64,000 nucleotides of DNA from Liriodendron chinense (lineage: Eukaryota > Streptophyta > Magnoliopsida > Magnoliales > Magnoliaceae): positions 434,001-498,000 of the forward strand of contig ML058587.1 in the NCBI GenBank assembly GCA_003013855.2, given 5' to 3'. This document shows positions 55,325 to 64,000 of the stretch, one piece after another. Within the stretch, counting starts at the first letter, position 1. Every line of letters begins with the position of its first letter. Under the pieces are notes generated by a model. It was not told where the DNA came from. It ran no database searches and worked only from the letters and a program-made list of their open reading frames with translations. The position numbers were made by a program, and so were the translations under genes.

Positions 55325-55356
55325 CCCCCCCCCCCCCCCCCCCAACACAGACAGAG
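55322..55356. repeat. C22 run and (GA)n
   Basis: Twenty-two C in a row (55322-55343), then ACACAGACAGAGAGAG, between two MITEs. Confidence 0.95.
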
Positions 55357-55357
55357 A

Positions 55358-55729
55358 GAGTCTCAAGTCCAACTGGTTGGACTATGGGTTATGGTCCACC
55401 CAGCCCATAACTTCCAACCATTTAAGAGCATGTTGCATCCAACCCCTCTACTGGGTTGGCCCATCCATGAGGATTGCCTACTTCAAAGATCAGCCCCATT
55501 TGCTTATTGGGCCAACCATATCCTAGGAAACAATTTCTAGCCGTTGATAAATAAAAAATTACAAGTGTTGCCCACTTGAAAAGTGGATGTTGTTGAATTT
55601 TTCTGAAGGTGATCCTGATGATGGGGCCAACCTATTAGACAGGTTGGATTTAAGACAAACATCATAGGTGGGAAGTTATCTTCTGGGTGGACTGTAATTT
55701 ATAATTCAACCGGTTGGACTTAAGAGCTA
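55358..55729. mobile_element. AACCGGTTGG-family MITE, copy 2
   Basis: Arms AGTCTCAAGTCCAACTGGTT and (complement of right) AGCTCTTAAGTCCAACCGGT; inside, GGTTGGCCC near 55460 pairs with GGGGCCAACC near 55626. Flanked by (GA)n left and (TA)n right. Confidence 0.82.
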
Positions 55730-55739
55730 TATATATATA

Positions 55740-56114
55740 GAAATGCCCACCTACTGACCATCACTCAGGGAATTCGTGAAAGATGTCTTAGGACTCATCA
55801 CACGTAATGTGTCCTTAAAATCTGAGCAGTCCATGTGATGCAGCACCTTGAAAAACCCCCGAGGCTTAACTTTCAACCTGGTTCACAAATCTGGTGGGCC
55901 ATGACAAATGAAAATAGTTTCCTCCCTTGATTTGCCTCTCTCTCTTTTTTATGGCCCACCAAAGTTCTGGATCAGGTTGAAAGTTGGACCTTGGAGGTTT
56001 TTCGAGGTGCTGCATCACATGGACGGCTCAGATTTTAAGGATACATTACGTGTGATGAGCCCTAAGAAATCTCTCACGAATTCTCGCGAGAGATGGTTGG
56101 TAGGTGAGCATTCC
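55740..56114. mobile_element. Near-complete palindromic MITE in simple repeats
   Basis: Arms pair over about 160 bp each: GAAATGCCCACCTACTGACC against the complement of GGTTGGTAGGTGAGCATTC; ACTCATCACACGTAATGTGT against ATTACGTGTGATGAGC; GTCCATGTGATGCAGCACCT against GGTGCTGCATCACATGGAC. Loop near 55925. Flanked by (TA)n and (CT)n-(TA)n. Confidence 0.85.
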
Positions 56115-56709
56115 TCTCTCTCTCTATATAGACACACACGCTGTCTATTTATTTTTTAAGATTATTTTAGGGCATGGGAGCATATCCAAATCTCAAGTAA
56201 TCAAACCATGGTTACCAGTGGTCATTGAATGTTGACCATTAAAACCTTCCTAAGGTTTAATTATAATGTTTATATGCCATTCAACCTCTTGATAAAGTCA
56301 CAGAGAACTAACCTTCTTCCTTCCCATCTGGAAACTTTCTCTCTCATTTTTCCTGAGAGTAGGTTGGGTTTAAATGCTTTTTAAGTGGACAATTAATGCC
56401 AGCATATCAAGCGTCATACGGAGCTAGAGTATCAAATAACCGGTGTGGTTGGGTTATTTACTGCGATAGACCTGCGGTGTGGCCATTTTACTAAAAGATT
56501 ACTTCCTTGTCCGGCCTATGTTCTTTTGCCTTTTGATGAGAAATTGAAAATTTTTCAGTCGTAAATGCCCTCTGACCACCATGTGCTCAGGGGTAATCCA
56601 CCGTGATTCGCGGGGGGAATCGGTCGGAAGGCCAAAAAGATTAACCAGATGAGAAATTAAACTTTAGTAAAAATAGCCACAACTCAGAGCTATTGCAGTA
56701 AAAATCCCG

Positions 56710-57095
56710 GTGTGGCTTGGGTGGATGTTCCACCAAATTGTGGAGCCCACCTTGATCTATATACCTTAAATCCAGGCCGTTCATCTGTTTTCACTCCTCA
56801 TTTTATGGCAGATTCCAAAATAAAAGCAGATCTGAATCTCAGGTGAACCCCACCATAGGAAATAGTGGTGACTAACAATTAAAAACTTATGGTGAGCCAT
56901 AAAATAAACATTTCTGATGGTCCCAAGAGGTTTTTAACGGTGAGTATTCAATCACCACCGTTTCCGGTAGTGTGATTCACCTGAGATTTGGATCAGCTTT
57001 ATTTTTGGGATTGTGCTCTAAAATCAGCTGTAAAAACGGATGGACGACGCGATGTAAGTCACATACATCATGGTGGGCCCCACACTAAGGGATCC
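56710..57095. repeat. Palindromic repeat in the UGT copy 2 promoter region
   Basis: Left core AATTGTGGAGCCCACCTTGA, right core CACATACATCATGGTGGGCC; ends about 205 bp before the start codon. Orthologous to 45228-45635 but with a deletion in the middle and a better kept right end. Confidence 0.8.
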
Positions 57096-57172
57096 ACCGA
57101 CCTCTGTAGATCCCAGGATCCACCCACCGAAGGCGCGCCCTCAAATAACTCTCGTATCTCTCGCAGAACTCG

Positions 57173-57206
<34 letters not shown>

Positions 57207-57221
57207 TTCTTCCCAGCCCAA

Positions 57222-57259
<38 letters not shown>

Positions 57260-57298
57260 TTCTTCCCAGCCCAGGACTCTCTCTCTCTCTCTCTCTCA
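57173..57298. repeat. Tandem CT-rich leader units of UGT copy 2
   Basis: Three CT tracts separated by two copies of CACATTCTTCCCAGCCCA; copy 1 has two tracts and one spacer. In the 5' leader just before the ATG. Confidence 0.9.
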
Positions 57299-57300
57299 AA

Positions 57301-58772
57301 ATGAACGGACGAGATCGCATAATCCTCTTCCCCTTCATGGCCCAGGGCCACCTCATCCCCTTCATGGCGCTTGCTAGACATCTGGAGCACCGAACTCGCT
57401 ACACCATCACCCTCGTAAACACACCACTCAACATCAAAACCTTAAAATCATCTCTCCCTCCAACAACCACCATCCATTTCGCGTCCCTTCCTTTCAACGG
57501 CTCAGATCACAACCTCCCTCCAAACTCAGAAAGCACAGATGCATTACCACGCCACCTCCTCCCCCGCCTCTATCATTCCTCCCAGACTCTACAACCCTCC
57601 TTCGAAAACCTCATCTCAACCCTCAGTAAGCAAGATGGCCACCCTCCTCTCTGCATCATCTCAGACATGTTCTTAGGATGGACGGTCCAGATTGCAAACA
57701 GGCTCGGCATCTTCCATTCCGTCTTCACACCGGTGGGGCCTGCGGTGCCTCAATCGACTTCACGCTCTATCTCGACCTCCACACTTCCCAGCCCAACTCG
57801 GACGAGTTTCAGCTCCCGGGTTTTCCTGACTCGTTCCGAGCCCACCGATCCCAGCTCAAAATCGCCGATGACAATTCCGAGTCTGACTCGATGTTCCGAT
57901 TCATCCATTTACAGTTCCATCACTGCTTAAGCTCTGATGGGTTTTTGTTCAATACCGTCGAAGAGCTGGAGAAGGCCGGATTTGAGTATTTCAGAAAGAA
58001 AACGAGTCGACCCGTTTGGGCGATCGGGCTGTTGAAGAACGAAGGCATTGCTAGAAAGGAACCTGAAGTTTCTGCGGGTAGATGCACTTCATGGTTGGAT
58101 TTCCACCGTCCGAATTCCGTTCTGTACGTATCGTTCGGCTCTCAGCACACCATCTCTGCTTCCCAGATGATGGAGTTGGCGATGGGTTTGGAAGCGAGCG
58201 GAACGCCGTTCATTTGGGTCATCCGGGCTCCGCTCGGGTTCGACACAGACAGAGAATTCAGGACGGAAGAATGGCTGCCGGAGGGGTTCGAGGAGAGGAT
58301 TACGGAGAGAAAGCAAGGGATGTTGGTGAAGAAATGGGGGCCCCAGATGGAAATTCTATCACATGGATCGACGGGTGCATTTCTCAGCCACTGCGGGTGG
58401 AATTCGACGGTGGAGAGCTTGGGAAGAGGCGTGCCGGTGATTGGGTGGCCGATGACGGCAGAGCAGTTTTACAATGCAAAGATGATGGAGGAGTTGGGAG
58501 TGTGTGTGGAGGTTGGGAAGGGGGAAGGTATGGAGATTGGGAGGAGTGAGGTGGTGAGAGTGATAGAGATGGTGATGGGAGGGAAGGAGAAAGGAGAGGA
58601 AATGAGGAGAAAAGCATTGAAAGCAAAGGAGATGATCGAGGAAACTGTTAGAGAAGATGGAGGATCCTTGGGTTCTTCTGTAAAAGCTCTAGGCGACTTT
58701 GTCATGGCTGCTGTCTCTACGAAGAAGATGATTGGTGGAGATTTTTCTACGAGAAACGGTCTTGAGCCTTGA
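57301..58772 (+). pseudogene. UDP-glycosyltransferase, copy 2, one frameshift
   Basis: Paralogue of 45828-47278, same family and start. About 490 codons if continuous. First frame: 57301 to about 57727, with His17 and Asp122 conserved. A single base is missing at GTCTTCACACC (copy 1 has GTCTTCGTCACC); the second frame then runs uninterrupted to the TGA ending at 58772. The 44-residue PSPG box is intact (58335-58466: WGPQMEILSHGSTG, HCGWNS, GWPMTAEQ). It is 8 residues longer than copy 1 at the C-terminus (ends TRNGLEP). Copy 1 is intact at this copy's lesion and vice versa. If the missing base is a sequence error this would be a complete gene; as given it is broken. Confidence 0.86.
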
Positions 58773-58904
58773 TTTCAATTGTTCAGATTGCCCCAATCTA
58801 ATTTTCTACTTTATTCAATAAATAAGTATTTTGATAAACTATCAGCCAAAAATATAAAAGTATGTTTGATTTCCGTCGTCACATGAGTACTTATCTTTCA
58901 ATTG

Positions 58905-59670
58905 TTTAGTCCACCCTTAATCTCCACCGTCCATCATGGGGCCAACCTTTGATGCGTACCATCTGTTATGTCGGACCCAACTTGGCCCTGTCTTCAACGT
59001 GAATCGTCCATTGTGCGGGGCTTACCTTCAATGTGGGCCATCCATCATGTGAGGCCCACCTTTAATGTGGACCATCCATTGGGACCCAACTTCAAAGTGA
59101 GCCATCTATTAGGCGGGACCTACCTTGAACGTGGGTCATTCATCATTGTGGGCTAACCTTTGATGTGAACTGTCCTCGTGTAGGTCCTATCTTGATATGG
59201 GCCATCCATCATGCGGGGCCTACTTTGATGTGGATTATTCATGTGGGCCTTTGTTGTGAACCACCCATTATATGAGACCCACCTTGACATGGGTCTTCCA
59301 TCATGTGGGGCCCACCTTCAATGTTCACTTTTCATCTTGTGGAGCCCACCTTTGATGTGGACCGTCCATCTTGTGGGCCCCACCTTCAATATGAGTTGTC
59401 CATCATATGAGGCTTGCCTTCAATGTGGGCCCATCATCATTAGGGGTTAACCTTTGATGTGAACCACCCATTCTGCCTGCGGCATCCATCACATGGACCC
59501 ACCATCATTGTTGATTGTTCGTGTCATGTGGAGCACACTTAGAATGTCCACTACGCATCACATGGAGTTTACCTTTGATATGGATTATCCATCATGTAAG
59601 CCGCACCTTTCGATGTGTGCCGTCTATCATGCAAGGCTATGTTTGATATGGGCTGTCCATCATGTAGATA
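58905..59670. repeat. Minisatellite of palindromic-repeat-end units, copy 2
   Basis: Same unit type as 47650-48490 (CATCATGTGGGGCCCACC, TTTGATGTGGACCGTCC); about 20 units. Unit order agrees in part with copy 1 (TTAGGGGTTGACC/TTAACC unit near the end of both), so the array existed before the duplication. Confidence 0.85.
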
Positions 59671-59699
59671 AAAAGTTAGAAAGCAAAACTAGTTATTAA

Positions 59700-60288
59700 T
59701 GGAGCTCCCAATGGAGTGGATCATATCCAAGATCCGATTCGCTCCAAATCCATATAATGCGGATTTGGATCTTAAAATAGGTCCGATTAGTTAAATGGAC
59801 CGGATTTGGATCTTAAAATAGGTGTGATTAGTTAAATGGACTGGATTTGGATTCGCAGAAACATATCCAAGTTTGATCTGAATCCGATTAAGATCCGACT
59901 CATTGTCACCTTACTAGTATGTGTTATATTCATGCTGGCCATCCGTTTTTCATATTATTTTAGGTCATGTCTCAAAATTGAGACACGCCACTCTTGTTGA
60001 CCATAACATGGTAAATAGTAGGATTTGGAGCAGGTCTTCTACTAAATTAAATATATTATATTATATATTCTTTTAGATTTGTAATGGGGGTGGATTCGGA
60101 CCTAGGTCCAACCTGAATCCGATGGTTATATGGATTTTTGATCGGAAATGGATCTAACAATTTATAAATGGATTGTATATGGATATAACATTTTGGAACC
60201 GAGTTGGATCCGAATCCGTCTACAGATATACCAACTTGGAGCTGGATCCAACTGGATCCGATCCAGATCAAACCCATTGAAAGCCCTA
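59700..60288. mobile_element. Non-autonomous hAT element, copy 2
   Basis: Homologous throughout to 29421-30001 (GGATTTGGATCTTAAAATAG, AAACATATCCAAGTT). Flanked by GTTATTAA (59692-59699) and GTTGTTAA (60289-60296), 8 bp with one mismatch. Ends are degraded (TGGAGCTCCCAA, GAAAGCCCTA). Confidence 0.82.
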
Positions 60289-60378
60289 GTTGTTAATGGC
60301 TATAAGTAATTTAAGGTAATAACTTTAAAAAGGGCTTTTGGATCCTAAGTTACTTAGGATAAGATACTTATAACTTAA

Positions 60379-60905
60379 GGCCCCGTTTGGTTGCAGAATC
60401 TAGATTCTAGATAAAAATGAATTCCATTGTTGGAATCCAAACTAGACAGGAAACCAGGTTCAATATGGAACTTGCTGTTTAGTTTTAAATTGTCTAATCT
60501 AGATTATGTTCCAACCGTTGCTTGTGGCATGGCCCACTTGAGCTTCAGATCCGCTAGAGAACCTAACCCCTCACCTATTGTAGTCCCGCAAAACAGATGG
60601 CCAGGTTGGATGGCAAATAAACATTATTATGGGCCTTAGGAAGTTTTTAATGGTGGACATTTAATCAACACTATTTTCCTGTGATGTGGTCCACTTGAGA
60701 TTTAGATCGGCCTCATCTTTTGCCTAATGCCCTTAATTGAGCTTTCAAAACGGATGGACCGTGTGGATATAAAACACATATGTCATATATACACAACCAT
60801 ATATAGAGGTGGGTGACGCTAACTTCCACCTCTTTTCCTTCCTTAGAAATGGTGCTCGGAACATTTCCACTAATCCTGAGTTTCAGGTGCCAACCAAATA
60901 GGCCC
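60379..60905. mobile_element. PIF/Harbinger-type MITE enclosing part of a palindromic repeat, copy 3
   Basis: Ends GGCCCCGTTTGGTTGCA and GTGCCAACCAAATAGGCCC, flanked by TAA (60376-60378, 60906-60908). Inside, about 60510-60790 is the palindromic repeat with its left tip missing (GGTTGGATGGCAAATAAACA, GATGTGGTCCACTTGAGATT). Confidence 0.65.
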
Positions 60906-61189
60906 TAAGTAGCTTATCTTGATTTCTACTCATTAAACTTAAGTAATTGACTAACTTTCAATAACAAAAAAAATCTACTTATAATTGATCGTAAACCAAA
61001 ATTACGAATCTCATATAAGTTACTTATCTGATGGTGTAAGTCGAAAAAGTAACTTATTTGGTGGTATCCAAACTTATCTCAAATAGCTTATTTATCTGAT
61101 GGTGTTAGGTCGAAAAAGTAACTAATTTGGTGGTTTCCAAGTGGGCCTTAAAGAAGGCTGATTGCGTGTGACCTCGGGTGAGTAACAGT

Positions 61190-61525
61190 GATACTCCTGT
61201 GCTCAATAATGTGTGGAGTCCAAAGAGATGTCCGTCAAACATCCATTTTGTCCGTCTGTTTTGCACAATAGGACAGGATTCTAAGAACCAGACAGATCCA
61301 AAATTTACGTGGGCCATACCACCGAAAACAATGGGGATTTAATGCCTGTGGTGACAGAACTTTTCAACGGTTTGAATGGCATATAAACATCATGGTGGAT
61401 TTCTCCATTCCCATTATTTTGTTGGGGTGGCCTACCTTAGAGTTGAATCTGGCTCATATTTTTAAACTCCCATCTTATTGTGGTCTTTTTCAAAGCAGAT
61501 GGGTAGACCTTACAGAGCCTCAGTA
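61190..61525. repeat. Palindromic repeat, CAGAGATGTCC subfamily
   Basis: Left core GTGTGGAGTCCAAAGAGATG, block AACCAGACAGATCCAAAATT, right part CAAAGCAGATGGGTAGACC. Outer left flank GATTGCGTGTGACCTCGGGT matches 52490. Confidence 0.68.
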
Positions 61526-62205
61526 CCGGTCACAACAATCTACTTAGGTCGGCTAATGGCTTTTTCATTAGGTCACATCAAGCGTTAGTGGGTCCTCAGT
61601 CAATTGATTCATTTTTACACGTGACATTGACTAGCTATGAATTCTTGACTTTACATTAGCGCCTCACCAGTAGGACGAGCAAGATTTTCCACTCACCTCA
61701 CTTGTACTTTACTCCACTCATTTTGCCAAAGGAAAAGATTGTTTGAAGTTGCACGTTTGATAATTTTATGCAGTGGTGGGCCATTGTGATGTGTGTGGGC
61801 CATCCAATCTGTCCATTAAGTGTGCCCACCAATGTTAGGCCTATGTTGCAAGATTTAGCCTCATCTGTGACTTAGGTGAGCCCATCAAAGGAAACAATGG
61901 AGAACATTGAGGAAGAAGATAGAAGGGGACACCATATAGAATCTTTTAGATGGAATGTGATTCACATTGTTTTCTTTTCTTATAGGCTAGTCATAAGTGC
62001 ACCCCACCATGATGAAGGGATACGTCTAAATTAATTTAGTTGGGCCACAAAAACTGAATGTAGAGGTGTTAGGCATGATTTTAGTAGTGGTCTATATCTG
62101 TAACCCTACAGATCGCATGGTCACCATGAGGAAATATTGCCTAACGTGGATGGCTTTGGATTTCGTATACAAGCCAATAGTGGGTCCATAGATTTTCTAT
62201 TTAAC

Positions 62206-62516
62206 AAAAAGATTGGGCGACATTTTGCCTTGTCATTTAAAGTGCTTACAAAAATGAGTCAATTAGTTTGGAGGACAACTTGTTAATTGTTGATGCCAAT
62301 TCAATCAAACTAGATCCTATGTGTGAACAAGAGCCTATATTTGGTTTACATGTGTGGGTAAGCTATGCGAGTGTGCCAAAGTTTACTTAATTCAAAGTTT
62401 CATTGAACTGCTAGTATTCCCTCACATTGAGATAGATAAATTGAAGACTGGACATGAGATCTAATTATCCTCTTAATAACTAATTTGCGCTCGACGTTCA
62501 AGCGATTTGTGAAAGG
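62206..62516. other. No recognisable gene
   Basis: AT-rich intergenic sequence between the duplication end and the solo LTR. Confidence 0.5.
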
Positions 62517-62521
62517 GTAGG

Positions 62522-63192
62522 TGTTGTGCGAAGAATACGAGCTGACCTCAGAGTAGATCTGGAATAGCCTGTTTAGCCCCGATCTGACCTGAGACCTAAA
62601 CAATACGGCCTGAAAACAGGTCGGCAAGTCTGTTCGACCTAGTTCAGAATGAAGGGGCGTTCCTCCAAAACGACCTCATAAAGCCGACCTCTCTCTCATT
62701 TTCACGAGCTGATTCCGCTACCGCAAATCTCTTATCTTAGGCTTGCGCATAATAAGAGGAAAAGAATCCGGAGAATCCCCAACCAACTCACCAAAAATCT
62801 CCAAAAATCACGGGACAGCTTAGGAAATCTCAGAGATCCTCTACGAACATCACGGCTTCAAAATGGGAACTCAACTCTCAGGTTAAGTCTATAAATTGAC
62901 GCATTCTCTCCATAATCAAGGTATGACACAAAAACTGATCAAAAAAGAAATATTTAATCTTTCAAAATCCAACTAACTTAGGCATCGGAGGGCTAACGGC
63001 TGGACCCCAGCCACCCCCCCAGCTTTCCTTTGTGCTCTACAGGATCTAAGAAACCTTCAGTTCAGATCCAGACCGCACACCTGCAGGAGATCAGTTGCAT
63101 CCATCCGTCCAAGTTGGAGGTCACCTCATCTCATCTGTTGACCAGTTGGAGGTCACCTCATCTCGTCTGTTGACCAATTTTCAGCATCAACA
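62522..63192. mobile_element. Solo LTR with perfect 5-bp target duplication
   Basis: 671 bp, ends TGTTG and CAACA (inverted), flanked by GTAGG on both sides (62517-62521, 63193-63197). Contains TATAAAT (about 62890) and the CTTAGGCATCGGAGGG phrase common near the 3' end of plant gypsy LTRs, both in plus orientation. A tandem 33-bp duplication (GTTGGAGGTCACCTCATCTC) lies at 63113 and 63146. No internal region follows, so it arose by LTR-LTR recombination. Confidence 0.8.
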
Positions 63193-63197
63193 GTAGG

Positions 63198-64000
63198 ATT
63201 TAGCCATTTTGAATGATTCTTTTTGCCTTGTGACAATAGACGTAAGTCTACGAACTTAAGAACTTGTTATTTCACCAATGCTTCAATATTTCTTAAAAAG
63301 ATAAGAATGTATGGATAAATTAAAAAAGGTTAAACAATGTCGATTTCATTAACATTTGAATATATAGCTCATTACAATCGACAAAGTATTAAACAACCAA
63401 ATAAATAAACAAGAAATAAATATAAATATATAATGCGTCTATCGGAATAGACAATCAAAGCAGGTGGTCAGCAAGATATGACCGGATAGGCATAATCAGC
63501 TAAATCGGAACCTAATTTATCATGATTCTACAACTTAAGATTGCAGATATTTACTTATAATCCTAGGGTACTATAGCAGAAATTGCTAGGCAGTAACGAC
63601 GTAAGCTAGAACTAAGCTAGACTATGTTAAGAAAAACAAATTCAAAAATAAATTGATGTATTTGGTGTAAGGCTTCAAGCTCTTCTTCATGTACTCCTTT
63701 TAGAGCTTATTGAGGCCTTGAAACCCTTGCTAGGTTTCCTTGTTGATCTTAAATCCTCCGCATATTTTGGTTGCATTGGAAATGAATGACTCCAGTTAGA
63801 CTCGGAACTGTCGACTTTTCAGATCTTCTTGTAGTTAATCCTACTAGAAAGATCTTTGTGGCCCACTATTCGGATTTGAGATAAGGCTTGGAGCATGAAG
63901 GGTTAATCCTAGATCTCAAATCATGGCTACTTAACATCCCTTTTTCTCTAAAGTATCAGGCGATTACAATAGAACCACCTCTTGCATACTCCCCGATGGT
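63198..64000. other. No recognisable gene to window end
   Basis: AT-rich; the last 350 bases have mixed composition that might belong to another retroelement or a 3' gene end outside the window, but no motif supports either. Confidence 0.45.

Larger units (their letters stand above)
56137..62205. repeat. Segmental duplication, copy 2 (carries UGT copy 2)
   Basis: Direct, interrupted homology to 44931-50006. Insertions unique to this copy include the hAT (59700-60288), a PIF-type element (60379-60905) and a palindromic repeat near 61190-61525. About 200 bp at 56500-56700 have no counterpart in copy 1. Confidence 0.85.

Noticed and set aside
57070..57300. N-terminal extension of UGT copy 2
   Set aside because: The upstream in-frame codons are translated palindromic repeat and CT tract (Ser-Leu runs). 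The family start is MNGRDR at 57301.

Overview
This is nuclear DNA of a flowering plant: intron-split genes, UDP-glycosyltransferases, a Tat/Ogre-type Ty3/gypsy retrotransposon, and a dense mix of LINEs, SINEs, hAT, PIF/Harbinger and Mutator-like MITEs. A palindromic repeat whose ends read GTGGGGCCCACCATGATGTA occurs more than 30 times. From memory I associate this motif with magnoliid (Lauraceae/Magnoliaceae) genomic DNA, but that attribution is weak and cannot be checked here. Genes are few and repeats make up most of the window.

Layout. 1-2.1 kb: 3' end of a LINE next to a decayed, unidentified coding sequence. 2.7-5 kb: a SINE with target duplication, two palindromic repeats, a hAT-like repeat. 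7.3-17.9 kb (minus strand): the clearest host gene, a 69-residue single-span membrane protein in two exons separated by a 10.36-kb intron packed with transposons. 18.2-32.2 kb: almost wall-to-wall palindromic repeats, including a 2.0-kb tandem duplication (20243-24267), PIF/Harbinger-like elements and a hAT element with 8-bp target duplication. 32167-32191: 25-base assembly gap. 32.2-43.4 kb (minus strand): Tat/Ogre-like LTR retrotransposon with gag-protease, RT with two RNase H domains, integrase, one 1688-bp LTR, and no second LTR because the gap lies where it should be. 44.9-62.2 kb: a direct segmental duplication carrying one UDP-glycosyltransferase gene per copy (45828 and 57301), both broken by single-base frameshifts at different places. 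Between the two lies a 3-kb run of five back-to-back inverted-repeat MITEs separated by simple repeats. 62.5-63.2 kb: a solo LTR with a perfect 5-bp target duplication.

How it fits together. The two glycosyltransferase copies share a promoter-proximal palindromic repeat, a CT-rich 5' leader and a downstream minisatellite made of palindromic-repeat-end sequence, so all of these predate the duplication. Elements present in only one copy (Mutator-like MITE, hAT, PIF) came later, which gives a relative clock. The strongest candidates for something undescribed are the palindromic repeat family, its repeated occurrence inside PIF/Harbinger-type termini, and the array of MITEs sitting in microsatellites. 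All family names rest on sequence reading and general knowledge, not on database searches.
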